Shown: positions 25,995 to 35,506, counted from the stretch's first letter. The stretch is 64,000 nucleotides of DNA from Streptomyces turgidiscabies Car8 (GCF_000331005.1 NZ_AEJB01000361.1:558001-622000), one strand, 5' to 3'. Numbers and translations are program-made. The notes: generated by a model from the letters alone, not told the origin.

Positions 25995-27241
25995 CCACGC
26001 CGCCCCCGCTCTCCGCGAGCGGCTGCCCCATGCTGCACGGGGCCGCTTTCGCCGCCCATCCCCAAGCCACCTACGACCAACTGCGCAGCCAGGGACCCGT
26101 CGGCTGGGCCGAAATCGCCCCCACCGTCCACGCCCTGGTCGTCACACAGCACCGTGCCGCCGTCACCCTCCTGAACGACACGCGCACGTACTCCAAGGAC
26201 TCTCGCCGCTGGGCAGCCCTGGCCAACGGCGAAGTTCCGGGCGACAGCCCCGTGCTGGGCATGATGGCCTGGCGTCCCTCGGTCCTCTACACCGACGACC
26301 AGGAGCACGCCCGCCTGCGCTGGGCGATGGACGACTGCATCGCCCGCATCAGCCCCCACTGGCTCAGGGAGATCACTCAACGCAGCGCCCTGACGCTGAT
26401 CGCCCGGATCATCGGGGACGGCCAGGCCGACATCATGAGCGACTTCGCCGACATCCTCCCCATGCTGGTGTTCGCCGAACTCCTCGGATGCCCGCCCGAG
26501 AAGTCCACCCGCATGGTGCGCGCGTGCCAGGACCTCATCAGCGCCGGCCCCGAAGCGGCCCAGGGCGCAGCCGACTTCGCAGGACTCCTGTACGAGCTCA
26601 TCCAGATTCGCCGCGCCCAGCCCGGCCAGGACCTCACCTCCTGGATGATCAACCACGCCGCCGCCCTGACGGACGAGGAAGCACTCAACCAGCTGTTCTG
26701 CGCCGTCGGCGCCGGCATCATCCCCGCCGCCGCGTGCACCGCCTGGACCCTTCACCTGCTCCTGCGCGACGACGACTACGCCGGCAACCTCGCCGCCGGA
26801 ACTCTCACCGTGCGCCGCGCCCTGGAGAAGGCACTGTGGCAGCGCCCGCCGATGGCGAACTTCTCCGTCCACTTCGCCCGCCACGACACCTACCTCCACG
26901 GGGCGTACGTGCCAGCGGGGTCTCCGGTTCTCATCTCCCACGCGGCAGCGAACACCGACCCGGCGCTCCCCGACGGCCTCGGGTACGACAACCGCAGCCA
27001 CCTCGCCTGGTCGGCGGGCCCGCACCGCTGCCCCGCGATCTCCCAGGCGACCACGATTGTCCAGACCGGTGTCGAGACCGTTCTGGACCAGCTCTGGGAC
27101 ATGGAGCTGATCTCCACCGACCCGGAACCCCTTCTGCGGCACGGCCCTTTCCACCAGTGCCCGCAGACGATGCCCGTCAGGTTCCGGCCCAAGTCGCAAG
27201 ACCGTCTTCCCACCGCCGCTCTCGCAGGAGGTTCCTCGTGA
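25991..27241 (+). CDS. cvnE: Cytochrome P450, CYP157-like (CvnE), ExxR motif absent
   Basis: 416 residues from ATG 25991 (ATGA with CvnD). The haem loop is AWSAGPHRCPA with the axial Cys. In the K-helix, where the next P450 has EEALRLHPP, this one reads EKALWQRPP, so both charged residues of ExxR are replaced. Loss of ExxR is a known property of the CYP157 family, which occurs in conservons beside CYP154. The I-helix reads AVGAGIIPAAAC without the usual acid-alcohol pair. Its role, catalytic or structural, is unknown. Confidence 0.87.
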   Translation: MTTPPPLSASGCPMLHGAAFAAHPQATYDQLRSQGPVGWAEIAPTVHALVVTQHRAAVTLLNDTRTYSKDSRRWAALANGEVPGDSPVLGMMAWRPSVLYTDDQEHARLRWAMDDCIARISPHWLREITQRSALTLIARIIGDGQADIMSDFADILPMLVFAELLGCPPEKSTRMVRACQDLISAGPEAAQGAADFAGLLYELIQIRRAQPGQDLTSWMINHAAALTDEEALNQLFCAVGAGIIPAAACTAWTLHLLLRDDDYAGNLAAGTLTVRRALEKALWQRPPMANFSVHFARHDTYLHGAYVPAGSPVLISHAAANTDPALPDGLGYDNRSHLAWSAGPHRCPAISQATTIVQTGVETVLDQLWDMELISTDPEPLLRHGPFHQCPQTMPVRFRPKSQDRLPTAALAGGSS

Positions 27242-28473
27242 CCAGCACCCCCGCCCGGACCGCGACCGTGACACTCGACAGCAGCGGCGGCCGCCGTCTG
27301 TTCGCCCAGGCCGACGAGCTTCGGGCGGCCGGCCCGGCCGTCCGGGTCCGTATGCCGGAAGATGTCCCCGCCTGGTCGGTCACCCGCGGAGACGTCGCCA
27401 AGCGGCTCCTGACCCATCCCGATGTCTCCAAGGACGCCCGCAAGTCCTGGCCCTCCCACACCCCGGGTTCCATACCGTGGCTCTACGCCTGGGTCGACGT
27501 GGTCAGCATGTTCACCGCCGACGGCGACGACCACAAACGCCTGCGCCAACTGGTCAGCCGCGCCTTCACCCCCGGGCGGGTCGAAGCGATGCGCCCGGTC
27601 CTCCAGGCCATCGTCACCGACCTCCTCGACACCCTGGCCCACCAGGACCAGACCGCGCCCGTCGATCTGCGCACCCACTTCTCCTACCGGGTGCCCACGC
27701 GCCTGATCTGCGACCTCTTCGGAGTTCCCGCCGATCAGCGCCCCGAGATGCTCCGCGTCATCGACTCCGTCCTCGCCACCGACGTCACTGCGGAGCAGGC
27801 CGAAGCGACCAAGCACGACCTCTACCAGGCCATGCAGACACTCATCGACGTCAAACGGGCCACCCCCGGCGAGGACATGACCAGCCTGCTGCTGGCCGCC
27901 CATGAGGAAGACGGTGACCGGCTCAGCCACATCGAGCTGATCTCGACCCTGATCCTGATGATCGGGGCGGGCAGCGAGACCGCCGTCGCCCTCATCAACG
28001 CCGCCGTACGCGAGCTCCTCAACCACCCGGACCAGCTGGCGACCGTTCTGGCCGACCCCCGGCGCTGGCGCGACGTCATCGAGGAAGCCCTCCGCCTCCA
28101 CCCGCCGATCATGCACCTGCCCCTGCGCTACGCCACCAAGGACATCGACCTCGGCGAGGGCGTCATCATCAAGGAAGGCGACGCCATCCTGATCGGCTTC
28201 GGCGCCCACGGCCGCGACCCGGGCGTCCACGACGATCCCGAGGCCTTCCGCATCGACCGGGACGACAAGGACCACATGGCCTTCGGCCACGGCATCCACT
28301 ACTGCCTGGGTGCCCCGCTGGCCAAGCTCGAAGCCGAAGTAGCGCTCCCGGCCCTGTTCGAGCGGTTCCCCCAGATCGCCCTGGCCTGCAAGGTCGAGGA
28401 CCTCGAGCCGCAGCGCTCCTTCATCGGCACCGACGTCACCGCGCTGCCCGTCGTGCTGCACGCCTCGGCGTAG
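27238..28473 (+). CDS. cvnF: Cytochrome P450, CYP154-like (CvnF)
   Basis: 411 residues from GTG 27238 (GTGA with the CYP157-like gene; GGAGG upstream). All standard motifs are present: I-helix LMIGAGSETAV, K-helix EEALRLHPP and haem loop AFGHGIHYCLGAPLAKLE. CYP154 enzymes hydroxylate macrolides or steroids in vitro. Electron-transfer partners are not encoded nearby. Paired CYP157-CYP154 genes are typical for conservons. Confidence 0.88.
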   Translation: MTSTPARTATVTLDSSGGRRLFAQADELRAAGPAVRVRMPEDVPAWSVTRGDVAKRLLTHPDVSKDARKSWPSHTPGSIPWLYAWVDVVSMFTADGDDHKRLRQLVSRAFTPGRVEAMRPVLQAIVTDLLDTLAHQDQTAPVDLRTHFSYRVPTRLICDLFGVPADQRPEMLRVIDSVLATDVTAEQAEATKHDLYQAMQTLIDVKRATPGEDMTSLLLAAHEEDGDRLSHIELISTLILMIGAGSETAVALINAAVRELLNHPDQLATVLADPRRWRDVIEEALRLHPPIMHLPLRYATKDIDLGEGVIIKEGDAILIGFGAHGRDPGVHDDPEAFRIDRDDKDHMAFGHGIHYCLGAPLAKLEAEVALPALFERFPQIALACKVEDLEPQRSFIGTDVTALPVVLHASA

Positions 28474-28578
28474 AAGCGGCGCCGCTACCGCGTCGGCGGA
28501 GACAGTGCTTGCCGTCCCCGCCGGCGCACCTCCACCACCCCGCGTTCGTCACACAACATCGCCGACCCAGGACTCCAC

Positions 28579-29070
28579 ATGACCACCGCCCTGCCCGCCA
28601 CGACCCTCACTGCTGACCAGCGGCGCGTCGCCGCGCGACTCGTCTACGGCGTGTCCAACAAGGCGATCGCCAGCCAGGTCTGCCTGTCCGTGGATGGCGT
28701 GGCCAGCCACCTCGGTGCGGCCCGCAAGAAGATGGGCTGCCCGGGATCTTCGCGCGCCGTCCTCGTCCACACCCTTCTCGCCGCCCGGGAGGTTCCCCCA
28801 CCGGCCAGCAGCGGGACGGTTCCGGCGTTCACCAAGCACGAAGTGACGGTCATACGGGCCATCGCCAAGCACACCCTCAACGCCGACATCGGGAATGCCA
28901 TCGGTGTGCCGGCCGACGACGTGCGCGCCGAAATCGACGCCACCGTGGACAAAGGGAACGCCCGCAACGCAACCCACCTGGTCGGGCTGGCACACACGTG
29001 GGGCATTCTCGGCACCTCGGACACTCAGCCCGAGACCGAAGCAACGGCTACGGCGGAGCCCGCCCGATGA
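28579..29070 (+). CDS. LuxR-type HTH protein (double HTH)
   Basis: 163 residues. The first half is a LuxR/GerE-like HTH: TADQRRVAARLVYGVSNKA, then SVDGVASHLGAARKKMG. The second half (TKHEVTVIRAIAKHTLNADI, then VPADDVRAEID) looks like a second, weaker HTH. No receiver domain. It opens the 13-gene coupled run and may regulate it. Starts 105 nt after the P450. Confidence 0.7.
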   Translation: MTTALPATTLTADQRRVAARLVYGVSNKAIASQVCLSVDGVASHLGAARKKMGCPGSSRAVLVHTLLAAREVPPPASSGTVPAFTKHEVTVIRAIAKHTLNADIGNAIGVPADDVRAEIDATVDKGNARNATHLVGLAHTWGILGTSDTQPETEATATAEPAR

Positions 29071-29705
29071 GCGCCCAGGGCAGCTTCCATGACGGCGACC
29101 GGCGACAATCTCCGACGGGCCGTAGGCCCACGGCGCCCGTATACGAGGTGCTGCCGATCAACACCGACGCCGCTCGCGCTGAAGCCGCGGCCCTGGCCAC
29201 AGACCGCGCCCACCTGCTCGCTGGACAGGGCATAACCGTCTCCGCCGATCGCGCCAATGCCCTTCTCCGGGAAGCCGGCGCCCTTGGGTTCTACGAGGGC
29301 GGCATCCTCGTCGGCGCTCTTGTCCTGCACAGAGATCCGGAGATGCGGCACTGGGGCGCCGACGGCCGCGATCCGGGACTTCTGGTCTCCCTTGACCCGG
29401 TGACGGCCGGGTCGAGCCAGGTCGGACGGATGATGACCCTGTGGCTTGCCGATTACGCGGCCAACAGCCGGCTGATGTGGATCTGGTGCGATGTTCCGTG
29501 CCAGCCCGGAGCCGCCGATGAGGCAGCCCAGTGGTTACTGAAGTACCTGTGCGACCTCGGGTGGGAGACCCGATCGCCGACCAGTCGGAGTCCGACCGGT
29601 GAACGCGTCGTCCGTCTGCGGCTGCGCGCCCACGCCAGACCCGCGCTGACAGAGGCGATCTCCGATCCGCACGCAGTCGGGCCCCCGGCGGTGAAGGCGC
29701 TATGA
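29067..29705 (+). CDS. GNAT-like hypothetical protein
   Basis: 212 residues from ATG 29067 (ATGA). ALGFYEGGILVGALVLHRDP and RMMTLWLADYAANS resemble a GNAT-like fold without a clear acetyl-CoA loop. It has partial likeness to the product at 30253 in length and pattern (a self-contained strand, then MTLWLADYAAN / LLTIWARHYAA), so the two are probably paralogues. Confidence 0.6.
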   Translation: MSAQGSFHDGDRRQSPTGRRPTAPVYEVLPINTDAARAEAAALATDRAHLLAGQGITVSADRANALLREAGALGFYEGGILVGALVLHRDPEMRHWGADGRDPGLLVSLDPVTAGSSQVGRMMTLWLADYAANSRLMWIWCDVPCQPGAADEAAQWLLKYLCDLGWETRSPTSRSPTGERVVRLRLRAHARPALTEAISDPHAVGPPAVKAL

Positions 29706-30256
29706 CGGCGCTTCACCTCGTCCGCCCAAACCCGCTCCGAGAACCTCCACGCGCTGTCGCTGCTGCGCTCCTGCAGCCCCGATCCCACAAGGACACATTG
29801 ATGCGCTTGACGTCCTCCCCGTACGAATCCCCGTCCCTCACCTTGCCGCCGTGGGTACCGCCGCCTGGCGGCCTACGTACCTGGGGGTGCGGCGAGCACT
29901 TCGACGCCGTACGGCTCCCGGCAACCCTCGCACCTCCGCTGATCGCCTTACTACAGGCCGCCGGTGGGCACGGGCCGGTGCTCGCCGACCCCTACAGCGG
30001 CAGCTGGCACATCCTCCTCGACCCCGACTCCGTCCGCCCCGGGCCGTGGGCCCGTCACGGGATACGCCTTCTGCGGCCCGGCACCCGCCTCACGATCCCC
30101 GCCGCACAAGTCACCGCCGGCACCGACCTGCACTGGCACACCCCACCCGGCGCCGGCTACACCCACGCCGAGCTGCTCAACGGCGCGCTCACCGCTCCGT
30201 CCGGCCTCACCAGCACCCCGCGCCGCGCCGCCCCGCGCCCCAGGGCCAGCCGGTGA
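29702..30256 (+). CDS. Hypothetical protein
   Basis: 184 residues, ATGA-coupled on the left and GTGA-coupled on the right. The core (WGCGEHFDAVRLPATLAPPL, then PVLADPYSGSWHILLDP) resembles a group of Streptomyces proteins said to relate to bifunctional primase N-termini; I cannot confirm this. The first 34 residues may be non-native, as a second ATG occurs at residue 34. Confidence 0.55.
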   Translation: MTALHLVRPNPLREPPRAVAAALLQPRSHKDTLMRLTSSPYESPSLTLPPWVPPPGGLRTWGCGEHFDAVRLPATLAPPLIALLQAAGGHGPVLADPYSGSWHILLDPDSVRPGPWARHGIRLLRPGTRLTIPAAQVTAGTDLHWHTPPGAGYTHAELLNGALTAPSGLTSTPRRAAPRPRASR

Positions 30257-30933
30257 CCAACAACGCCTCCATAGGCGCACCCGGCACCCTCCTCGGGCCT
30301 GCGCCAAGCCCTCATTCCGCCGGAAGCTCCGTGCACCCCACCACACCTCCGTACCTGATCCGTCACCTGGACGGACGTACCGAATACGAAGTGCTCAGCG
30401 CCCAGGTCATGACTTGGCGCCGAGAGCGCGAGCTGCCCGCGGAGAGCGCCCGGCCGATACTCGATTCCTTGCGCGACGAGCGCGAGATGGCCGTCCTTGT
30501 AGACACCGACGACAACGCCTTCGTCGCCTGCCTCCAACTCGATCGGACCGCTCTGGCCGCGCCGCCGTGGACGGACTCCGACACCGCTCAGCCGACACTG
30601 GCGTTGTCCTGCGCCGCTGCCGCCCCAGGCGTCGGCTACAGGATCGGCTGGCTCCTGACGATCTGGGCCCGCCATTACGCCGCCCTGTGTGACTACACCC
30701 GGGTGGCGTGCACCGTCCCCCTTCGCCACCACCGTGACTCCGCCGGCGAGCGCCTCATCGGTCATCTGGTGGACGAGTGCGGGTGGAACCGTCACCGGTC
30801 GGCGGGCCCGCCCGACGGACTGGTCGTCCTGCTGACCGCAGATGCGTGCCGCGCGGACAGTCTCGACGCCTTCATCACCACGGAGATCCCCGTACTGCCC
30901 GCAGTGTCCGCGGAGAAGGAGCCCGCTTCATGA
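30253..30933 (+). CDS. GNAT-like hypothetical protein, paralogue of 29067 product
   Basis: 226 residues from GTG 30253 (GTGA). AVLVDTDDNAFVACLQLDR and GYRIGWLLTIWARHYAAL mirror segments of the protein at 29067. No catalytic residues recognised. Sandwiched in the coupled run. Confidence 0.6.
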   Translation: MTNNASIGAPGTLLGPAPSPHSAGSSVHPTTPPYLIRHLDGRTEYEVLSAQVMTWRRERELPAESARPILDSLRDEREMAVLVDTDDNAFVACLQLDRTALAAPPWTDSDTAQPTLALSCAAAAPGVGYRIGWLLTIWARHYAALCDYTRVACTVPLRHHRDSAGERLIGHLVDECGWNRHRSAGPPDGLVVLLTADACRADSLDAFITTEIPVLPAVSAEKEPAS

Positions 30934-31265
30934 GCAAGGTGACCCTGCCGGACAGGCCGAAAGACGGTCGGGCACTGCGGCGGCACGGCGCGGCCGTCCA
31001 CTCCAGAGGGGGCGGTGCCGTGAAGACCCGGTTCTCCCTGAGCGGTGACCTCTGGCTACGGGTGTCGCTGCAGCTGACACGTCTTCTGCTCACGGTCCGC
31101 GTGCCGCCCCCGGGCTTCCGCGACATAGGGCCCTTCGCCAGCTTCAACACCCCCTCATCCCCCACCATGGCTCCGCTTGCGCGGGCTCAGTGCCGCCACG
31201 GGCAGACTGGCAACACAAAGCGCGGCCGTTGGGCGGCAGGACCCTCCAGGCCGGTGACACCGTGA
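30930..31265 (+). CDS. Small hypothetical protein (111 aa)
   Basis: ATG 30930 overlaps the previous stop; stop overlaps the next GTG. The product is basic with little order and no recognised domain. Coupling on both ends is the main support. Confidence 0.4.
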   Translation: MSKVTLPDRPKDGRALRRHGAAVHSRGGGAVKTRFSLSGDLWLRVSLQLTRLLLTVRVPPPGFRDIGPFASFNTPSSPTMAPLARAQCRHGQTGNTKRGRWAAGPSRPVTP

Positions 31266-31879
31266 GCGAGCCGTACGAGTCGAGCCCGAGTCACGCCGCG
31301 TTCGCTGCCGAACTGCTGAGCCGCGTGGAAATCACCAGAGAGCAGTGGCGCACGCCCGGGCCGGAACGCGTCCGCATGGCAGCAGATGCCCTCGCGGCCA
31401 CCCAGAAGGCGCAGCAGGACAACGCCGTGGCGCTGCACCGCATCGTGGAGAGTCTCAGGCAGTGGCCGGGGCGCCGGACGGTGGGCCAGAACGCGTGCCA
31501 GGCGGCCGTGAGTATCGCGGTCCACTGCGACCACGATCCGGCTTTTCAGCAGAGGCTTCTGCGACTGCTCCAAGTGGCCGTAACAGCGGGTGAAGCCACT
31601 CGTGCCCAGCTGGCTCACCTGCACGACCGCTGCCTCGTCAACGCCAGGCAGCCCCAGCTGTACGGCACCCAGCACTGGTACCGCTCTGATGGGCAGCTCC
31701 AGCCGCACCCGATCGCCGACCTCGCGCAGCTCGACACCCGAAGGGCCGGCGCTGACCTGCCTCCCTACGCCGAGCAGGCCCGGCACCTCCGCGAGCGCCA
31801 CGGGCCGCTCGGCTCCTTATCGACCTCCGCTACAGCGGACCCGATCCCCTTCTCCTTGCCCGAGAGGTGCGCGGCATGA
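31262..31879 (+). CDS. DUF6624 domain-containing protein
   Basis: 205 residues from GTG 31262. The DUF6624 pattern is clear: HCDHDPAFQQRLLRLLQVAV, then AQLAHLHDRCLVN and QPQLYGTQHWY, ending with PHPIADLAQLDTRRA. The family is widespread and of unknown function. ATGA overlap with the first EEP gene. Confidence 0.82.
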   Translation: MSEPYESSPSHAAFAAELLSRVEITREQWRTPGPERVRMAADALAATQKAQQDNAVALHRIVESLRQWPGRRTVGQNACQAAVSIAVHCDHDPAFQQRLLRLLQVAVTAGEATRAQLAHLHDRCLVNARQPQLYGTQHWYRSDGQLQPHPIADLAQLDTRRAGADLPPYAEQARHLRERHGPLGSLSTSATADPIPFSLPERCAA

Positions 31880-32805
31880 ACGAATCGATCACCGTTCTGA
31901 ACTGGAATCTGGAGAAGGGCATCAACCTGGAGGCGGGCGCCCGCTGGGTCCAGGAGCAGCGCCCTGACATCTTCTTCCAGCAGGAAGTCCAACCGGACCA
32001 GCTCGCCCGGGTGTCGGAACTCCTGGACATGGACGGCCATATCGCTGTCCCGCGACCCGGCAGCTCCAACGACAACGCGATCTTCGTCCGCCGCGATGGA
32101 CCGCTGGTGTGCACGGAGGAATACCCGCAGGCATGGGCACCCTGGCACGCGCCGGCGAACCTCGCCGTCCGCCTCCGCGACGCTGACGGCACCCTCAGCC
32201 CCCGGCAGATCAGCGCCGTCAGCATGCACACCTGCTACTGGTCGCCCGAGCACCGCCTGACCGAGTCCCGCTGGTGCACCACTCTCGCCAAACCCGGCTG
32301 GCTGGCCATGATCTTCGGCGACTGGAACAGCTATCGCGTCGGCACGGACATCCGCTGGGACGACTACACCGACCACGCCTTCGTCGCCAACCGCACCTAC
32401 GACTGCGCCGGCCGGCGGCACACAGACGTGCGCCCCGACCGTGAACTGCTGGCGGCCGGCTACGTCGAGATGGCACGCCACGCCGCCGAGCACCTCGATC
32501 AGCCCGAAGCTCTGGCCCCCAGCTCCGGCTACCGCGACCACCCCGGCCGACCGAAAGGCCCCAGGTACTGCATCGACCGCGGATACCTCAGCGCGGAACT
32601 CGCCCCAGCCCTGACCAGCTTCACCGTCTGCGACAGCCCTGAATTGCGCCGGCTGTCCGACCACCTGCCTCTGCGTGCCGAGTTCGACTTCGCGCAGATG
32701 CGCACCATCCTGCACCGGTCTGCAGCGATGTATCAGCCGCACGACAACCGGCACGCCGCGTCGGTCCGCGGCCGCCACCCGGCGGCTGTCGGCGGTGTGG
32801 CATGA
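31876..32805 (+). CDS. Endonuclease/exonuclease/phosphatase family protein (EEP 1)
   Basis: 309 residues, first of four consecutive EEP paralogues. EEP motifs: VLNWNLEKG (Asn), FFQQEV (metal Glu), SMHTCYW, FGDWNSY (Asp-x-Asn), CIDRGYL and LSDHLPL (C-terminal Asp-His). The fold catalyses phosphodiester or phosphomonoester cleavage in DNA, RNA, lipids or CoA-like substrates. There is no signal peptide, so it is cytoplasmic. The short C-terminal tail after the SDHLPL motif is basic. Confidence 0.8.
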   Translation: MNESITVLNWNLEKGINLEAGARWVQEQRPDIFFQQEVQPDQLARVSELLDMDGHIAVPRPGSSNDNAIFVRRDGPLVCTEEYPQAWAPWHAPANLAVRLRDADGTLSPRQISAVSMHTCYWSPEHRLTESRWCTTLAKPGWLAMIFGDWNSYRVGTDIRWDDYTDHAFVANRTYDCAGRRHTDVRPDRELLAAGYVEMARHAAEHLDQPEALAPSSGYRDHPGRPKGPRYCIDRGYLSAELAPALTSFTVCDSPELRRLSDHLPLRAEFDFAQMRTILHRSAAMYQPHDNRHAASVRGRHPAAVGGVA

Positions 32806-33638
32806 CCATCACCGTGCGGCTGGGTACGTACAACCTGCTCAACGGCGGCGGTGAACGCTGGCGCGCCCAGGCGGAGTTCCTGCGGGCGCAGAACCTGGAC
32901 GTCCTGTGCCTGCAGGAGGCGAAGAGGTGGGACGAGGGCGGCTACGCCCGCATGCTCGGCTTCGCCGAACTTCTTGGAATGCAGGCGCAGTTCGCCCCGT
33001 CGAATAGCCACAACTGCCACCTGGTCACGCTCTACCGGTGGCCCCGCGTGCGGTGCACGGCGTTCCACCTCGATGTCGCAGAAGGCACCTTCCACCACGT
33101 CGTCTCGCGGGCCCACCTCACCGTGGATGGCCGCGAACTCACCGTACTCAACACTCACCTGGCGCCCTTCAGCGGCAGCAGCCGCTCCCGCGAAGCCGAC
33201 TGGCTGACCGAGTACGGCGCCGCCGGCCGGCGCGTCGTCCTGGCCGGAGACCTGAACGTCCAAGGTGTCGTCGACGAGGAGCTGGAGGACTGGGGAGTCA
33301 TTCCGGCCGAACTGCACTCCCGCCACCGGTCGCAACTGGCCGACGGCAGCTACGGCGGCAGTGACCGCCTGGCGATGGCCAAGCTCGTGCACGCAGGCTT
33401 CATCGATCCTGTCGCGGCGCTCGGCATCCCGGTGCCACGCACGGCCGGCTACTGGAGCGACGCCGAGCGGTGGGACCACCGCTCGGATCACATCCTCCTC
33501 GCGCCGGACCTCGCTCCCGCCCTCACCGGGTGCGAGGTCCCCGATACCGAGGAAGCCCGGGGCCTGAGCGACCACCTGCCGTTCATCGTCACGCTCGAAC
33601 TGCCCCAGGCGGATGCAGCTCTCACCCCCGACCGGTGA
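32802..33638 (+). CDS. Endonuclease/exonuclease/phosphatase family protein (EEP 2)
   Basis: 278 residues, ATGA overlap with EEP 1. Motifs: LGTYNLLNGG, VLCLQEAK, VLNTHLAPF (His), LAGDLNVQ, HRSDHILL and LSDHLPF. This copy has the most canonical set of the four. Nuclease or phosphatase activity is inferred. Confidence 0.82.
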   Translation: MTITVRLGTYNLLNGGGERWRAQAEFLRAQNLDVLCLQEAKRWDEGGYARMLGFAELLGMQAQFAPSNSHNCHLVTLYRWPRVRCTAFHLDVAEGTFHHVVSRAHLTVDGRELTVLNTHLAPFSGSSRSREADWLTEYGAAGRRVVLAGDLNVQGVVDEELEDWGVIPAELHSRHRSQLADGSYGGSDRLAMAKLVHAGFIDPVAALGIPVPRTAGYWSDAERWDHRSDHILLAPDLAPALTGCEVPDTEEARGLSDHLPFIVTLELPQADAALTPDR

Positions 33639-33692
33639 ACCGCGCCGCCGTTCCCGTCCACCGTCGAGACCGTCAGCAAGGAGAACCCACAC

Positions 33693-34586
33693 GTGACCGA
33701 TGAACTGCGCGTCGTCTGTTGGAACATCGAGCACAACGGCCGCGGCCCGAGCGGAGGCGACGACCACCGCGACCTGGCCCGCGACATCCTCGCCGACATC
33801 GAACCGCACATCGTGCTGCGCCAGGAGCTGACCGGCGCGTGGGACCGGGGGAAGGCCGACCTGTACGCCGAGGCCAACCGGCTCGGCGGCCTCACGCCGT
33901 TTATGGCCGCGCCACGCGAGGGGCGCAGCCGCAACCCCGTCGGCGTGATGGTCGATCCCGCCCTGTTCCTCGTCGACGGCGAGTTCGAGCACGACCTGGC
34001 GTGGAAGCCGATCTGCAATCCCCGTGTCCGCCTCAAGGGGTGTCCGAAGTCACTGGATCTGGCGTCGGCCCACCTGTGCCACTTCGACCCGGACATGCGC
34101 GCGACCGAGGCGAGGAGGCTCACCACGCTCGCCGACCACGGCCGGAGCGCCCTCGTCGGGATGGACGCCAACAGCTACCCGCACCAGACGGCACTGGAGT
34201 CCGTGGCGCTCCCGGACTGGGACAAAGTCGCGGACCGCGTCCACTACCAGCACCGCACCATCGAGCGTGACGGCCGCCGCGTCTCGGACACCCGGCCGGA
34301 TGAGATCCTCTCCGGCGGCGATCCGGTCTTCACCGATCTCGGCCTGCACGCCGCCACCACCCTCGGCCGGCCCGGCGCGCTCGCGGCGACGGCGAGTCTG
34401 AAGCGCACCGACCAGGGGGCGGCTCAGCGCATCGACCGCATGTATGGCACCCCCGATCTCGCCCCGGCCCTCATCGGCTTCGACGTCCTGGCGACCGACG
34501 AGGTGCGGGAGGTGTCCGACCACGCCCTGCTCGTCGCGCGGTTCGACCTCAACGTCCTCCGCCAGGTCCTCACGCCTGCCCGCTGA
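33693..34586 (+). CDS. Endonuclease/exonuclease/phosphatase family protein (EEP 3)
   Basis: 297 residues from GTG 33693, 54 nt after EEP 2 and with its own AAGGAG. Motifs: VVCWNIEHNGRG, IVLRQEL, ASAHLCHF, LVGMDANSY, RIDRMYG and VSDHALLV. Residues are conserved, though the final SDH lacks the usual Pro. Confidence 0.8.
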   Translation: MTDELRVVCWNIEHNGRGPSGGDDHRDLARDILADIEPHIVLRQELTGAWDRGKADLYAEANRLGGLTPFMAAPREGRSRNPVGVMVDPALFLVDGEFEHDLAWKPICNPRVRLKGCPKSLDLASAHLCHFDPDMRATEARRLTTLADHGRSALVGMDANSYPHQTALESVALPDWDKVADRVHYQHRTIERDGRRVSDTRPDEILSGGDPVFTDLGLHAATTLGRPGALAATASLKRTDQGAAQRIDRMYGTPDLAPALIGFDVLATDEVREVSDHALLVARFDLNVLRQVLTPAR

Positions 34587-34612
34587 CACTTCTATCTCTG
34601 GGGGAAATCTCC

Positions 34613-35506
34613 ATGCTCATCAACGCGGCGATCTGCAACTTCGAGAACAACGGCGGCGGCGACCGCGCACTGTGGCAGCGGATGCACGACAAGTTGGCGT
34701 CGCTCGACCTGCATCTGCTCCTGCGGCAGGAGGTGTGGAACGCGCAGGACGACGGCAACGCGCTCGCAGACGCGGCCGAAGCCGTGCTCGGCATGGCCGG
34801 ACTGATCGGCCCCGAGTGCTGCACCGCCCTCTACCACGACACCAACCTCTTCACCCCCGTCGGCGAGTTCCCGAAGACCGGCCCCATGTGGGTGCTCCCG
34901 CCGACCGTGCGCAGCCTGCAGCTCGCTGGCACAGCCCCTGGCGCGGTCCCGTTGATCGTGGGCTCATACCACCTCAACTACGGCTCCACCACCACGCGCC
35001 TGTCGGAGGCCGAGCGGCTGACCCAGTGGAACGACAGATGGGTCAAGGTCGACGGCCGGCGCGTCCACTACCCGGCGCTGCTCGGCGGCGACAACAGCTA
35101 CCCCGTGCCCGGCACCCCAGGGGATCCGGCCCTGCCCGTCCTGGAGGAGATCCCCGACGAGCCCCACCGGGCGCACCGCTCCTACATCGGACTGGACAAC
35201 GTGCGCCGGATGGACGACCGACCGGACGACACCCTGCGCACCGCCGGCCTCCAGGACGTCGCCCGCCACCTCGCCACCACCGCGGGCAACACCGCCGCAG
35301 TCGCGCCGACGGTCGACGCCTACGAAACGCACGGGCCGGACTCGCGCATCGACCGGATCTACGCCAGCAAGCAGCTCCTGCCTGCCGTGCGCGAGGTCGA
35401 GGTCATCAATATGAAGGGCTTATCCGACCACCACACGGTCGTGGTGCGCCTGGACCGGGACACCCTCACCAACATCCTCAACAACCCGATCAGCCGCACG
35501 GCATGA
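34613..35506 (+). CDS. Endonuclease/exonuclease/phosphatase family protein (EEP 4)
   Basis: 297 residues, 26 nt after EEP 3, the most divergent of the set: AAICNFENNGGG, LLLRQEV, SYHLNYGS, LLGGDNSY, RIDRIYA and LSDHHTVVV. All metal-site residues can still be placed. ATGA overlap with the DUF6302 gene. Confidence 0.78.
   Translation: MLINAAICNFENNGGGDRALWQRMHDKLASLDLHLLLRQEVWNAQDDGNALADAAEAVLGMAGLIGPECCTALYHDTNLFTPVGEFPKTGPMWVLPPTVRSLQLAGTAPGAVPLIVGSYHLNYGSTTTRLSEAERLTQWNDRWVKVDGRRVHYPALLGGDNSYPVPGTPGDPALPVLEEIPDEPHRAHRSYIGLDNVRRMDDRPDDTLRTAGLQDVARHLATTAGNTAAVAPTVDAYETHGPDSRIDRIYASKQLLPAVREVEVINMKGLSDHHTVVVRLDRDTLTNILNNPISRTA

Noticed and set aside
26890-28461. 523-codon minus-strand frame over the P450 genes
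   Set aside because: Shadow of two P450 genes with full motifs; composition is Gly/Val/Asp-rich as expected for antisense high-GC DNA.
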